From positions 1,984,001 to 2,048,000 of the forward strand of contig NZ_JAKIJS010000001.1 of assembly GCF_021608225.1 (NCBI RefSeq): DNA of 64,000 nt, written 5' to 3'. The notes below the pieces were generated by a model. It worked only from the letters and a program-made list of their open reading frames with translations. It was not told the origin of the DNA and ran no database searches. The number at the start of each line of letters is the position of its first letter. Position 1 is the first letter of the stretch. Origin of the DNA: Pseudalkalibacillus berkeleyi. Lineage in GTDB: Bacteria > Bacillota > Bacilli > Bacillales > Fictibacillaceae. Positions 17,101-25,829 of this stretch are shown one piece after another. The translations under genes and the position numbers were made by a program.

Positions 17101-17697
17101 TTAACTTGGTCTATAACGAAAGCCATTAATAAGAAGATCATGGACAGACTGTGCAAGCGCTGTCAAATCATAGCGATGATCATTCATGACCCAGCTTGTC
17201 GTCGTTTCATCGATTGTACCAAAGATCATTTGACGTACAATTCGTATATCAATATCAGGATGAAAGACTTTTTGGTCAATACCGTTGATAATGATTTCAT
17301 CAACTAAATCGAGGTACCGCATCAGTACTTCTCCAATCTTTGCACGGAGTGCCCGATTGGTTTGACGTAATTCTAGCTGTGTCACAATCGCTAGTTCATG
17401 ATCGACTGATAACTGTTTGAAATGCATTTCAATCAGCGTTAATAACTTATCTTCAACAGAATGCTTTTGTTCAATTTCATTTTTTGTCGTGTCAATAAAG
17501 TGGCCCATTTTCTCTTGGAACAAGGAAATCAATAGGTCTTCCTTGTTTTTGAAATAGAGATAAATGGTACCATCTGCTACACCTGCCTCACGTGCAATCT
17601 TCGAGATCTGCGACTGGTGATAGCCATGCTCAGCAATGACCGATACAGCTGCATCAATAATTTTGTCATATTTAGGTCCTTTTCGTTTAACGGTCAT
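17101..17697 (-). CDS. fadR: TetR-family fatty acid oxidation repressor
   Basis: 198-residue TetR-type regulator. The N-terminal helix-turn-helix spans about residues 20-55 (VIAEHGYHQSQISKIAREA, then GVADGTIYLYFKNKEDLL); the rest is the ligand domain. It matches B. subtilis FadR in position and sequence; that protein represses beta-oxidation genes and is released by long-chain acyl-CoA. GGAGG precedes the ATG. A FadR-like operator lies about 105 bp upstream, so autoregulation of fadR-fadB-etfBA is likely. Confidence 0.92.
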   Translation of the reverse strand: MTVKRKGPKYDKIIDAAVSVIAEHGYHQSQISKIAREAGVADGTIYLYFKNKEDLLISLFQEKMGHFIDTTKNEIEQKHSVEDKLLTLIEMHFKQLSVDHELAIVTQLELRQTNRALRAKIGEVLMRYLDLVDEIIINGIDQKVFHPDIDIRIVRQMIFGTIDETTTSWVMNDHRYDLTALAQSVHDLLINGFRYRPS

Positions 17698-17802
17698 ATG
17701 CCTTTACCTCCACGTTATAGAAACGAAAAACTGCTTTGGAGACGCTTAGAAAAGCTGTTCTTCCCCTATGCAATTTAACTCATTTTTTCCTTTAACAAAA
17801 AA

Positions 17803-17820
17803 TGAATGAACATTCACTCG
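17803..17820 (-). promoter_or_regulatory. FadR-like operator
   Basis: TGAATGAACATTCACTCG matches most positions of the B. subtilis FadR site (TGAATGAMTANTCATTCA). It lies in the roughly 320-bp gap between lcfA and fadR; apart from this site and the lcfA terminator I see nothing in that gap. Confidence 0.7.
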
Positions 17821-17959
17821 GGTTCATTGTACTGTAAAAACGTGTGGAAAGTCAATGAATCTTTCGTATTTTTCAGAATTTTAGCCATCCTGTTGATTAT
17901 CTGAATTATATCATTAATCTGTTAAAAATATAAAGCAGATGGGTTATTGCAAAAGATTC

Positions 17960-18012
17960 CCAAAAAGAAAAATGCTGACTAAACATCAATGTTCATTGAC
18001 GTTTAATCAGCA
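17960..18012 (-). terminator. Terminator of lcfA
   Basis: Long near-perfect stem (minus strand GCTGATTAAACGTCAATG pairs with CATTGATGTTTAGTCAGC) followed by a T-rich tail. Confidence 0.85.
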
Positions 18013-18020
18013 TCAGTCGT

Positions 18021-19703
18021 TTATGCGTTCTCTTTTATTTTTTGCTTTTCTTCTTCAACCAATACTCTTCGGAGAACCTTTCCTACCATTGTCTTTGGTA
18101 GTTCATCTCTGAATTCATAAAGTCGCGGCACCTTAAAGGAGGCAAGGTATTTCCGACAATGTTCATCGAGTTCTTCTTCAGAGCAAGTCACTCCGTCCTT
18201 CAGTACGACAAAAGCTTTTACCGTTTCTCCTCGGTAAGGATCCGGTACACCTATTACAGTAGCTTCCATCACTTTCGGATGCTCGAACAATATTTCTTCA
18301 ATTTCACGCGGATAGATGTTGAATCCACCTGCAATGATCATGTCTTTCTTTCGATCGACGATATAGAAGTACCCTTTTTCATCCATGTAGCCCATATCAC
18401 CAGTCAACAACCAACCATCATGAAACGTAGAAGCGGTCTCCTCAGGTTGATTCCAGTAGCCTTTCATTACTTGTGGACCACGGATCATCAATTCTCCAAC
18501 TTCCTTTTCTTCCGCAATCGTCCCTGTTTCTGCTGATAATATGGCAGCCTCTGTATTCGGCCATGGTACACCAATACTACCTATAACACGGTTTCCATAA
18601 AGAAAATTTGCGTGCGTGACAGGGGAAGCTTCAGTTAAACCATATCCTTCAACGAGATTTCCATTTGTAATCTCCTCAAAGTTCTCTTGCACTTCAACTG
18701 GCAAAGGAGCTGAGCCACTGATGCAGCTAGCAATGGAAGAAAGGTCATATGAATGAATGTTCGGGTCGTTCAATAGTGCAATATACATTGTAGGTGCGCC
18801 AGGAAACATGGTCGGTTTATGCTTTCCGATCGCTTTGAGTACTTGCTTCGGATCAAACTTAGGGAGAATGATCATTTCACCAAGATACATAATCGAAAAG
18901 TTCATGACACATGTCATACCATAAACGTGGAAGAATGGTAAAGCGCCAAGAATTTTTTCTTCACCATATTTCGCCTTATACATCCAAGTTCGACACTGCA
19001 TCGTATTCGCGACAAGGTTGTAATGCGTTAACATAACACCCTTTGCAGGTCCTGTTGTTCCACCAGTATACTGTAATAAAGCAAGGTCTTCTTTCACATC
19101 GAAATCGATGTCTATTGAACTAACATCGCCTTCTTCCAACAGTTTCTTGAAAGAATGAATGGTATCCGTGTATTCCACGCGAACGACCAAATTTGTTTGC
19201 TTCTTCTGAACAAATGGATAAATAAGGTTCTTCGGAAACGGTAAGTAGTCCTTCACACCTGTTACTACGATGTGCTCAAGCGAAGTTCGATTTTTTACCG
19301 CCTCTACTCTTGGAAATAATAGATCCAAACAGATAATGATTTTAGAACCTGAATCAATGAGTTGATGTTCAAGTTCACGCTCTGTATAAAGAGGATTCGT
19401 TTGAACGACAATTCCTCCAGCCATGAGTGCACCATAATAACTAATGACTGATTGCGGGGAATTCGGAAGCATGATGGCTACTCGGTCACCTTTTCTTATT
19501 CCAAGTGAACGCAATCGATTTGCCATCCTTAAAGCTTCTTCGTACACGCTACCATAGGTCATCCGTTTGCCAAGAAAATCTAGTGCAGGTTTCTCAGGAT
19601 GCTTTCTAGCCGCCTCCTCCAAATAGTACTGTAAAGGCTTTTCGTCAATCTCAATGTCATGAGGGATCTCTTCGGGATATTGCATTAACCAATTCTTCTC
19701 CAC
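18021..19703 (-). CDS. lcfA: Long-chain fatty acid-CoA ligase
   Basis: 560-residue AMP-forming acyl-CoA synthetase; activates fatty acids with ATP and CoA for beta-oxidation. YTGGTTGPAKGVMLTH is the ATP-binding P-loop motif, GYGLTEASPV the A5 motif, WLLTGDMGYMDEKGYFYIVDRKKDMI the A7-A8 region, and PKTMVGKVLRR holds the A10 lysine. It starts with GTG after AAGGAGGAG. Upstream of fadR as in B. subtilis, but separated from it by a strong terminator. Confidence 0.95.
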   Translation of the reverse strand: MEKNWLMQYPEEIPHDIEIDEKPLQYYLEEAARKHPEKPALDFLGKRMTYGSVYEEALRMANRLRSLGIRKGDRVAIMLPNSPQSVISYYGALMAGGIVVQTNPLYTERELEHQLIDSGSKIIICLDLLFPRVEAVKNRTSLEHIVVTGVKDYLPFPKNLIYPFVQKKQTNLVVRVEYTDTIHSFKKLLEEGDVSSIDIDFDVKEDLALLQYTGGTTGPAKGVMLTHYNLVANTMQCRTWMYKAKYGEEKILGALPFFHVYGMTCVMNFSIMYLGEMIILPKFDPKQVLKAIGKHKPTMFPGAPTMYIALLNDPNIHSYDLSSIASCISGSAPLPVEVQENFEEITNGNLVEGYGLTEASPVTHANFLYGNRVIGSIGVPWPNTEAAILSAETGTIAEEKEVGELMIRGPQVMKGYWNQPEETASTFHDGWLLTGDMGYMDEKGYFYIVDRKKDMIIAGGFNIYPREIEEILFEHPKVMEATVIGVPDPYRGETVKAFVVLKDGVTCSEEELDEHCRKYLASFKVPRLYEFRDELPKTMVGKVLRRVLVEEEKQKIKENA

Positions 19704-19852
19704 CTTAATCTCCTCCTTTTATACCGCTCCTTTCCTTTAAAAAAACTCACACTCTAACACTATTATAATGAAAACGCATGCAATTTTATATATTTTTAGA
19801 ATATTTCCAATAAATTTTGTTACTTCTAATATATGTATTATTGAAATCAGTA

Positions 19853-19883
19853 AAAAAGACCCCCTCCTATTGGAGAGAATCTT
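19853..19883 (-). terminator. Probable terminator of the mutS2-yshE operon
   Basis: Minus strand TTCTCTCC, AATA loop, GGAGGGGG (three G-U pairs), then TCTTTTTT. It lies just after the small membrane peptide gene. Confidence 0.65.
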
Positions 19884-19905
19884 GAGGCTTTGTATTAAAA
19901 GTTTG

Positions 19906-19983
19906 CTACACGATTAAATAAATGATTCCTGTTAAAATAAAAAGGCCACAACAAACTAAAAGTACTTTCCATAATGTTTCCAT
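19906..19983 (-). CDS. Predicted 25-residue single-span membrane peptide
   Basis: A short frame encoding 25 residues, starting METLWKVLLVCCGLFILTG and ending in ITIYLIV-like hydrophobic residues (ITGG-free, actual end IIYLIV). Apart from the first six residues it is one hydrophobic stretch of membrane-spanning length, with two adjacent cysteines. AGGTGA lies five bases before the ATG, a good ribosome site. It starts 10 bp after yshE and ends before the operon terminator, so it should be co-transcribed and perhaps coupled. No known family recognised. Function unknown; association with the DUF350 protein is a guess from position. Confidence 0.6.
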   Translation of the reverse strand: METLWKVLLVCCGLFILTGIIYLIV

Positions 19984-19992
19984 TGCATTCAC

Positions 19993-20400
19993 CTATCCGA
20001 TACTGCTGCCGATTACGAATGAGAGACCTACGGAAATGACCATAGAAATTAAACCGACAGCTCTATTATCTTTTTGAATCTCTTCGTCTATTTTGAACCT
20101 CGGTGTCAAGAATTCAAAAATGAAATATCCGATCAACATGAGGATAAACCCGTATACGCCCCATATCGTCATATCCAAAATTGAATCATTATGTTCAATA
20201 GAGTATCTAAATATATTGGCAATCCCGAAAATTTTACCACCAGTAGCAAGAGCAACAGAGAAGTTTCCATTACTGATTTCTTCCCAGTTTTTGTATTTCG
20301 TTACAATTTCGAATATAGATAGAAAGACAATTAGACTTAATACTACTACACTATAATTGGCAACCGTATCTACATAAGGATTCGCTAGCAAGTTGTCCAT
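19993..20400 (-). CDS. yshE: DUF350 family membrane protein (YshE-like)
   Basis: 135 residues with four predicted membrane helices, in the DUF350 family (YjfL-like). Features are the FSVALATGGKIFGIANI helix and IGYFIFEFLTPRF followed by a charged loop and a final helix. In B. subtilis yshE sits at this same place between mutSB and lcfA. GCGGGG lies upstream of the ATG. No function is established for the family. Confidence 0.85.
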   Translation of the reverse strand: MDNLLANPYVDTVANYSVVVLSLIVFLSIFEIVTKYKNWEEISNGNFSVALATGGKIFGIANIFRYSIEHNDSILDMTIWGVYGFILMLIGYFIFEFLTPRFKIDEEIQKDNRAVGLISMVISVGLSFVIGSSIG

Positions 20401-20441
20401 AGATTCCCCGCTTTCTCTTTTAACTATGATTGTGTTTAACT

Positions 20442-22799
20442 CTATTTGAGTCCAACAATTGTAACGCCACTTCCACCTTCACCAGCAGATCCAAATCTGG
20501 TACTCTTCACATTCGGGTGTTCTTTCAAGAAAGATTGAACACCATTTCGTAGTGCACCCGTTCCTTTTCCATGAATGATTGAAACTTGGGGATAACCAGC
20601 TAATAAGGATTCATCAAGAAATTTATCTACTGCTCGTAATGCATTGTCATACCGCTCTCCACGTAAATCGAGTTCAGGTTTTCGTACAGAACTTCCCTCT
20701 ACACGTACGACCGGTTTCGTTTCAGGCTTTTTTTCCTGTTTAACTTGTTCTAGTTCATTCGCTTTAACGGTCATCTTCATAATGCCAACCTGTACTTGAT
20801 ATTCATTGGGACCGACTTTGTCAACGATGTGACCTTTTTGATTAACCGTCAATACTTTCACTTCTTCACCTGGCTTAAGATTTTCAGGCACCTTAGCCTG
20901 TTTTGATGTCTTCTTCTTGAACGATTTACTTTTATTTGGTGTTGCTTCATCTAGCCGCTTTTGTGCTTCAATCAACTTATGTTCTTTCACATTACCATGG
21001 TCTTTTTGATATGCTCTAAGCTCTTTTAAAATTTCATCAGCTTCTGCCCTTGCATTTTCCACTGATTTCTTAGCTTCATTTTCAGCTTTTTCGTATAACT
21101 TGTCCTTATATTGATCGAATTCTTGCATCTTTCGCTCTAAGTCTTGTTTTAATTGTTGTGCTTCGCGATTAATATCATTCGCTTCAGACCGCTCTTGTTC
21201 TGCCTGTTTTTGAGCATTTTCCAAGGAAGCAATCATCACATCAATTTTATTATTATCCTCACTAATGTGCGAGCGAGCGTCTTCTATAATTCGATCATCG
21301 AGACCGATTCTTCTAGAGATTTCAAATGCATTACTTCGACCTGGGACACCAATCAATAAGCGATAAGTTGGTCGTAAAGTTTCCACATCGAATTCCACAC
21401 TCGCATTCATAACACCTTCTCGATTATAGGCGTAAGCTTTCAATTCACTATAGTGGGTAGTTGCCACAATCTTTGATCCCCGTGCATTTACGTAATCGAG
21501 AATAGAAATGGCTAATGCGGCACCTTCAGTTGGATCCGTTCCTGCACCTAACTCATCGAACAAGACGAGAGACTTGAAATTGACCTGATCGAGAATGTTA
21601 ACGATGTTTGTCATATGGGAGGAGAAGGTACTTAGATTCTGTTCTATAGATTGTTCATCACCAATATCGGCATAGATCGATTCAAAAACCGTCACTTCCG
21701 ATTCTTCTTCAACTGGGATTTGTAGACCTGATTGGGCCATTAAAGAAAGAAGTCCAATTGTTTTTAACGTAACGGTCTTACCACCCGTGTTTGGACCTGT
21801 TATGACTAGAGAGTTATATTCCCCACCTAATTCCACATCGATCGGTACAACTTCATCTAATGGAATCATCGGATGACGCGCACGCTTCAATTTCATATAT
21901 TGCTGATCATTGATTTTCGGTTTAACAGCTTTAATAGAATGGCCATAGCGTGCTTTTGCAAAAATAAAATCAATTTCGGATAAAACTGTTACATTATGAC
22001 TTAAAAAGCTAGAAACTTCTGCAACAAGGTCGCTTAACGATTTAAGGATTCTTTGTATTTCTTGGTGTTCTTTACTTTTGGCTTCTTTTAATTGGTTATT
22101 GATTGTCACAACAGCTTGAGGCTCTATAAATAACGTCGCGCCTGAAGCGGATTGGTCATGAACCATACCTCCAAATGCTGAACGATATTCCTGTTTAACG
22201 GGAATGACATATCGGTCATTTCTGATGGTGACAATCGTGTCTGAGAGCATTTTTTGTGTTTTCGATGATCGGATGATTGATTCTAGCTTCTCCCGAATTC
22301 GTGATTCATAGCTTCGTAATTGTTGTCTGATCGTTCGGAGCGCTGGACTAGCTGTATCCATCACATGTCCTTGGTCATCAATACACTCTTTTATTTTCTG
22401 TTCTACTTCAATTAGAGGATCAATTTGGTCTATGAAATCAGATAAGATTGGCAAATCTACCTCATCTTCCAACATGCCTTCTATAAATCTCTTGAACCTT
22501 CTTCCTCCATAAATGGTAGTACCAATGTCCACTAATTCTTCAGGACTTAAAATACCGCCAATCTCTGTACGTTTAATAGAAGCACGAATGTCACGTATTC
22601 CACCTAACGGCACATTGCCCTTCAACCTTAATACTTGAGCCCCTTCATCAGTACTATTTTGCTGATGTGTAACATCCTCATAATTCGTCCAGGGTGTTAG
22701 ATGATTAACCTTTTCTTTACCTAATGAGGATGAAACATGCTCACTTAATTGATGCTTAATCTTTGTATATTCTAGTACTCTTAAAATACGGTCATTCAC
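20442..22799 (-). CDS. mutS2: Endonuclease MutS2
   Basis: 785-residue MutS2. In Bacillus it is implicated in recombination control and in rescue of collided ribosomes. There is no mismatch-binding N-terminal domain. The ATPase has Walker A TGPNTGGKTVTLK (about 330-345), the ABC signature region STFSSHM and Walker B LVLFDELGAGTDP. A coiled coil (about 515-610) and a KOW-like segment follow, and the C-terminal Smr nuclease domain has LDLRG and HGKGTGALRNGV. GTG start after AGGAGG. First gene of the yshE transcript or continuation from polX 26 bp upstream. Confidence 0.96.
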   Translation of the reverse strand: MNDRILRVLEYTKIKHQLSEHVSSSLGKEKVNHLTPWTNYEDVTHQQNSTDEGAQVLRLKGNVPLGGIRDIRASIKRTEIGGILSPEELVDIGTTIYGGRRFKRFIEGMLEDEVDLPILSDFIDQIDPLIEVEQKIKECIDDQGHVMDTASPALRTIRQQLRSYESRIREKLESIIRSSKTQKMLSDTIVTIRNDRYVIPVKQEYRSAFGGMVHDQSASGATLFIEPQAVVTINNQLKEAKSKEHQEIQRILKSLSDLVAEVSSFLSHNVTVLSEIDFIFAKARYGHSIKAVKPKINDQQYMKLKRARHPMIPLDEVVPIDVELGGEYNSLVITGPNTGGKTVTLKTIGLLSLMAQSGLQIPVEEESEVTVFESIYADIGDEQSIEQNLSTFSSHMTNIVNILDQVNFKSLVLFDELGAGTDPTEGAALAISILDYVNARGSKIVATTHYSELKAYAYNREGVMNASVEFDVETLRPTYRLLIGVPGRSNAFEISRRIGLDDRIIEDARSHISEDNNKIDVMIASLENAQKQAEQERSEANDINREAQQLKQDLERKMQEFDQYKDKLYEKAENEAKKSVENARAEADEILKELRAYQKDHGNVKEHKLIEAQKRLDEATPNKSKSFKKKTSKQAKVPENLKPGEEVKVLTVNQKGHIVDKVGPNEYQVQVGIMKMTVKANELEQVKQEKKPETKPVVRVEGSSVRKPELDLRGERYDNALRAVDKFLDESLLAGYPQVSIIHGKGTGALRNGVQSFLKEHPNVKSTRFGSAGEGGSGVTIVGLK

Positions 22800-22825
22800 G
22801 GAAAAGCCTCCTGTTACGTTTCACT

Positions 22826-24538
22826 TTACTTATGTCGGTTCAAAAAAGCACGAAACTCATTAAGCGTATAGGTATTTAAAACGTTCTCCTTACGTAAGAG
22901 AGCCGCTTGACCAACATTCACACCGATGTCCATGTGATCAAGTGTTTCATGAACATGCGCATCCGTATTAATAGCGACCTTAACACCTTTATCTTGTGCT
23001 TTCGCTAACCATTCTGGAGCAAGATCCAATCGATTTGGATTTGCGTTCAGCTCTAATGCTGTATTTGTCTTAGCTGCAAGATCAATTAGCGCATTCACAT
23101 CTACTGCATATCCATCTCTCCGTCCGATAATTCGACCAGTAGGGTGTGCAATTAAGTCCACATGTGGATTATTCAGTGCCGTTTCAAGCCGTTTCATAAT
23201 GGTATCTTCATTTTGAGAAAATGCAGAATGAATCGAAGCAATGACAAAATCAAGTTTTTCCAGTAGTCCATCATCGTAATCTAACGTACCATCTGGCAAA
23301 ATATCCATTTCTATTCCTGAGAAAATAGTAAAGTCATCGTACTTCTCATTCACCCTGCGGATTTCTTCCTGTTGTTTTAAGATTCGTTCTGGCGTGAGTC
23401 CATTAGCAACAACAAGGTATTGGGAGTGGTCCGTTATGACGATATGGCTATACCCCTGATTCCTAGCAGCTTCTGCCATCTCCTCAATTGAGTTCGCTCC
23501 ATCACTCCAAGTCGTATGCATATGCAAATCACTTTTGATATCTTTCCGTTCTAAATAAGGAACAGAATCTTGAAAGATTTCCAGTTCACTTTTTCCTTGT
23601 CTTATTTGTGGAGGAATATAAGTTAAACCAAAGTGACGAAAGAAATCCTCTTCTGTCTTAAATCTAGTAATTTCGCCAGTTTCTGCATCCTCAACACCGT
23701 ATTCACTAATTTTCTCAGATCGCGACTTAGCTAATTGTCTCATTTTCACATTATGATCCTTTGAACCTGTGAAATGGTGCAGGGTTGTAGCGAATTCTTC
23801 TGGTTTAACGAGACGAAAATCCACTGAAATATCGTAATCATACGTGACAACAACGGATACCTTCGTAGATCCAGAAGCGATCACATTCGTAACATTTTCA
23901 AGGTCCTCGAGTAATGGTACAACTTGTTCAGGTGTTTGAGTACCGATAATAAAATCAATATCCTTAATCGTCTCACTATACCTGCGGATACTACCCGCTC
24001 GAGAATAACGTTCTACATCCTTCATTTGTTCTAGTTGCTCTTCAATCCGCTCTGTGATCGGAAGCATCATAGCAATTGGAAGTCTCTCAGGTCTTTTACC
24101 ATAGTCTTCTATCGCTTCAAGAATCTTCTCTTCCGTTTTCTTACCGAATCCCGACATCGCCTGTACTTTGTTCGTTTCACAGGCTTCTTTTAAAGACTGA
24201 ATGTCAGTTATACCTAATTCATGATAGAGCTTTGAAATTTTCTTTCCACCAAGTCCTGGTAGGTTCAAGAGACCTATTAAACCGTCAGGAAGCTCTTCCT
24301 TCAACTCTTCAAGCAGTGAGGATTGTCCGGTTTCTATCATCTCTTCAATGACAGATAAGGTTCCTTTACCGATGCCCTTCAAGTTAGAAATATCATCTAT
24401 TTCATCAAGCGATCGGGAATCACTTTCTAATGCTTGCGCAGCCCTTCGATAAGCTGAGATTTTAAAACTATTTTCACCTTTAATTTCCATATATAAAGCA
24501 ATTTGCTCCATCATTTTTATAATCAACTTTTTATTCAT
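22826..24538 (-). CDS. polX: DNA polymerase/3'-5' exonuclease PolX
   Basis: 570-residue family X DNA polymerase with a C-terminal PHP nuclease domain, for gap filling and end cleaning in base excision repair. Helix-hairpin-helix motifs (LKGIGKGTLSVIEEM, LPGLGGKKISKLY, MSGFGKKTEEKIL) precede the polymerase core with the SIRRYSETIKDIDFII metal site. The PHP part starts with DLHMHTTWSDGANS and includes DHSQYL, GIEMDILPDG, AHPTGR and NTDAHVHE, supplying metal ligands. GGGGTGAG precedes the ATG. Same neighbours as in B. subtilis. Confidence 0.95.
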   Translation of the reverse strand: MNKKLIIKMMEQIALYMEIKGENSFKISAYRRAAQALESDSRSLDEIDDISNLKGIGKGTLSVIEEMIETGQSSLLEELKEELPDGLIGLLNLPGLGGKKISKLYHELGITDIQSLKEACETNKVQAMSGFGKKTEEKILEAIEDYGKRPERLPIAMMLPITERIEEQLEQMKDVERYSRAGSIRRYSETIKDIDFIIGTQTPEQVVPLLEDLENVTNVIASGSTKVSVVVTYDYDISVDFRLVKPEEFATTLHHFTGSKDHNVKMRQLAKSRSEKISEYGVEDAETGEITRFKTEEDFFRHFGLTYIPPQIRQGKSELEIFQDSVPYLERKDIKSDLHMHTTWSDGANSIEEMAEAARNQGYSHIVITDHSQYLVVANGLTPERILKQQEEIRRVNEKYDDFTIFSGIEMDILPDGTLDYDDGLLEKLDFVIASIHSAFSQNEDTIMKRLETALNNPHVDLIAHPTGRIIGRRDGYAVDVNALIDLAAKTNTALELNANPNRLDLAPEWLAKAQDKGVKVAINTDAHVHETLDHMDIGVNVGQAALLRKENVLNTYTLNEFRAFLNRHK

Positions 24539-24670
24539 AGGAAACTCACCCCAAGAAATACTAGTAGCTTATATGTAAGATTTAATAACTGTGTGATCAG
24601 TGTCGCAAATTTCTTTTCATCACAACTTTTGACGCAGGTATATATCCAAAATAACAATCACTGCCTGAAA

Positions 24671-24730
24671 CCGTCACGTCCTGTGACAACGGCAGTACTA
24701 ACACGTCCTGTGTGTTGGTAATTCGCCGTT
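24671..24730. repeat. Two tandem hairpins with identical GTCCTG loops
   Basis: First hairpin GTCAC-gtcct-GTGAC (24673-24687). Second: CTAACAC (24698-24704) pairs with GTGTTGG (24712-24718), enclosed by AACGGC / GCCGTT (24688-24693 and 24725-24730). Both share CACGTCCTGTG at the tip. This lies in the 258-bp gap between polX and cvpA, which contains no gene. It looks like a palindromic intergenic repeat rather than a terminator, as no T-run follows. Confidence 0.6.
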
Positions 24731-24768
24731 AATAAATAGACAATTTTTAGACACCCACTATAGATGTA

Positions 24769-24792
24769 GAAAAAGGATAAGTCTCCTTATCC
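24769..24792 (-). terminator. Terminator of zapA-cvpA
   Basis: Perfect GGATAAG-gaga-CTTATCC hairpin with TTTTT on the minus strand, shortly after the cvpA stop. Confidence 0.85.
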
Positions 24793-24796
24793 CTAA

Positions 24797-25345
24797 CTAA
24801 ATCTCCGTATTAATTTCTGCAATCCAAATACTCTTTATTTTCTCAGAGAAAACGGGTGTGTGTTCTACCATTGCTTTTGCAATAAAGGAGTCTGACATTG
24901 CGGATTGAACCGTATTGATTGGAACTAATGCTGCGATGTACAAGAATAGGAAAATCACTAGATATATTTCTACAAATCCAAGTACGCCACCTAACCAACC
25001 ATTGATTGTACGTAAAATCGGTAAGTCTGCAAGAAAATCGAGCATTGATCCTAGTATTTGCAAAAGAATTTTAGTTCCGAAGAAGAGCATGGCAAATGCA
25101 ATCGCACGGTAGTATGCATCTTCAAGAAATCCAGCGTTCATAAATATGGCTAAACTACTTCCTTCAGAAACTGTTGGGTACGGAACCCATAGTCTTAGTT
25201 TGGGGGCCAATTCATCAAAATAGAGATATGCAATAACAAATGCAGCGATGAACCCTGTTAAATGGACAAGTTGAAGGACAAGTCCTCTTCTCAGTCCTAC
25301 AAAGAATCCAACAATTAATACCCCAATTAAAATTAAATCGATCAT
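24797..25345 (-). CDS. yshB: CvpA family membrane protein (YshB)
   Basis: 182 residues, four membrane helices, CvpA/colicin V production family. The N-terminal GFFVGLRRGLVLQLVHLTGFIAA and the RTINGWLGGVLGFVEIYLV segment are characteristic. Its role in Bacillus is not well defined; enterobacterial CvpA is linked to envelope homeostasis. It starts four bases after zapA, as in B. subtilis. Confidence 0.88.
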   Translation of the reverse strand: MIDLILIGVLIVGFFVGLRRGLVLQLVHLTGFIAAFVIAYLYFDELAPKLRLWVPYPTVSEGSSLAIFMNAGFLEDAYYRAIAFAMLFFGTKILLQILGSMLDFLADLPILRTINGWLGGVLGFVEIYLVIFLFLYIAALVPINTVQSAMSDSFIAKAMVEHTPVFSEKIKSIWIAEINTEI

Positions 25346-25349
25346 CCTT

Positions 25350-25595
25350 TTATTCCTCTTTCTTTCCCTCTAATTGTCTGACTCGTTCTTGCAGTTTCAG
25401 ATAATCATTGGTGATATTTACAGCAGTCAATACTGCAAGCTGTTTCGTATCCAAATTGTTGTTTTGATGACGAATTTCTCTCATTCTTTTATCGACAATA
25501 TTCGCTACTTTATTTACGTGTCCAGCACCTTCTTCACCTATTACAGTGTATTGCTGGCCAAATATATGTACGGTTGTTCTGTTATCGTTAGACAC
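25350..25595 (-). CDS. zapA: Cell division protein ZapA
   Basis: 81-residue FtsZ-associated protein that bundles FtsZ filaments at the Z ring. VHIFGQQYTVIGEEGAGHVNKVANIVDKRM matches the ZapA N-terminal domain (shown here in parts: VHIFGQQYTV and VANIVDKRM), and a coiled coil ends the protein (about 58-80). GTG start seven bases after AGGAGG. Confidence 0.92.
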   Translation of the reverse strand: MSNDNRTTVHIFGQQYTVIGEEGAGHVNKVANIVDKRMREIRHQNNNLDTKQLAVLTAVNITNDYLKLQERVRQLEGKKEE

Positions 25596-25829
25596 CCAAA
25601 AGCCTCCTAACTCGTAAATGACTACTCATTATCTTAACATGAACCGATAAGAATGGGAATAATGAGACCTTTGTTTTATTACATTATTTGACAACCTTTT
25701 TGTTGTTTATTCTAGTTTACTTAATATGTAAATCTGATTTCAAGTATATTTCTATTCGCGAAAGTCTTAACTGCTCCGTTATAATGGTTATAGACAAATA
25801 TTTATTAAAGAAACGAAGGTGAACGAGAG

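Noticed and set aside
18742-18764. FadR-like TGAATGAATG sequence inside lcfA
   Set aside because: Only one half-site is good and it lies in the middle of the coding sequence, far from any promoter.
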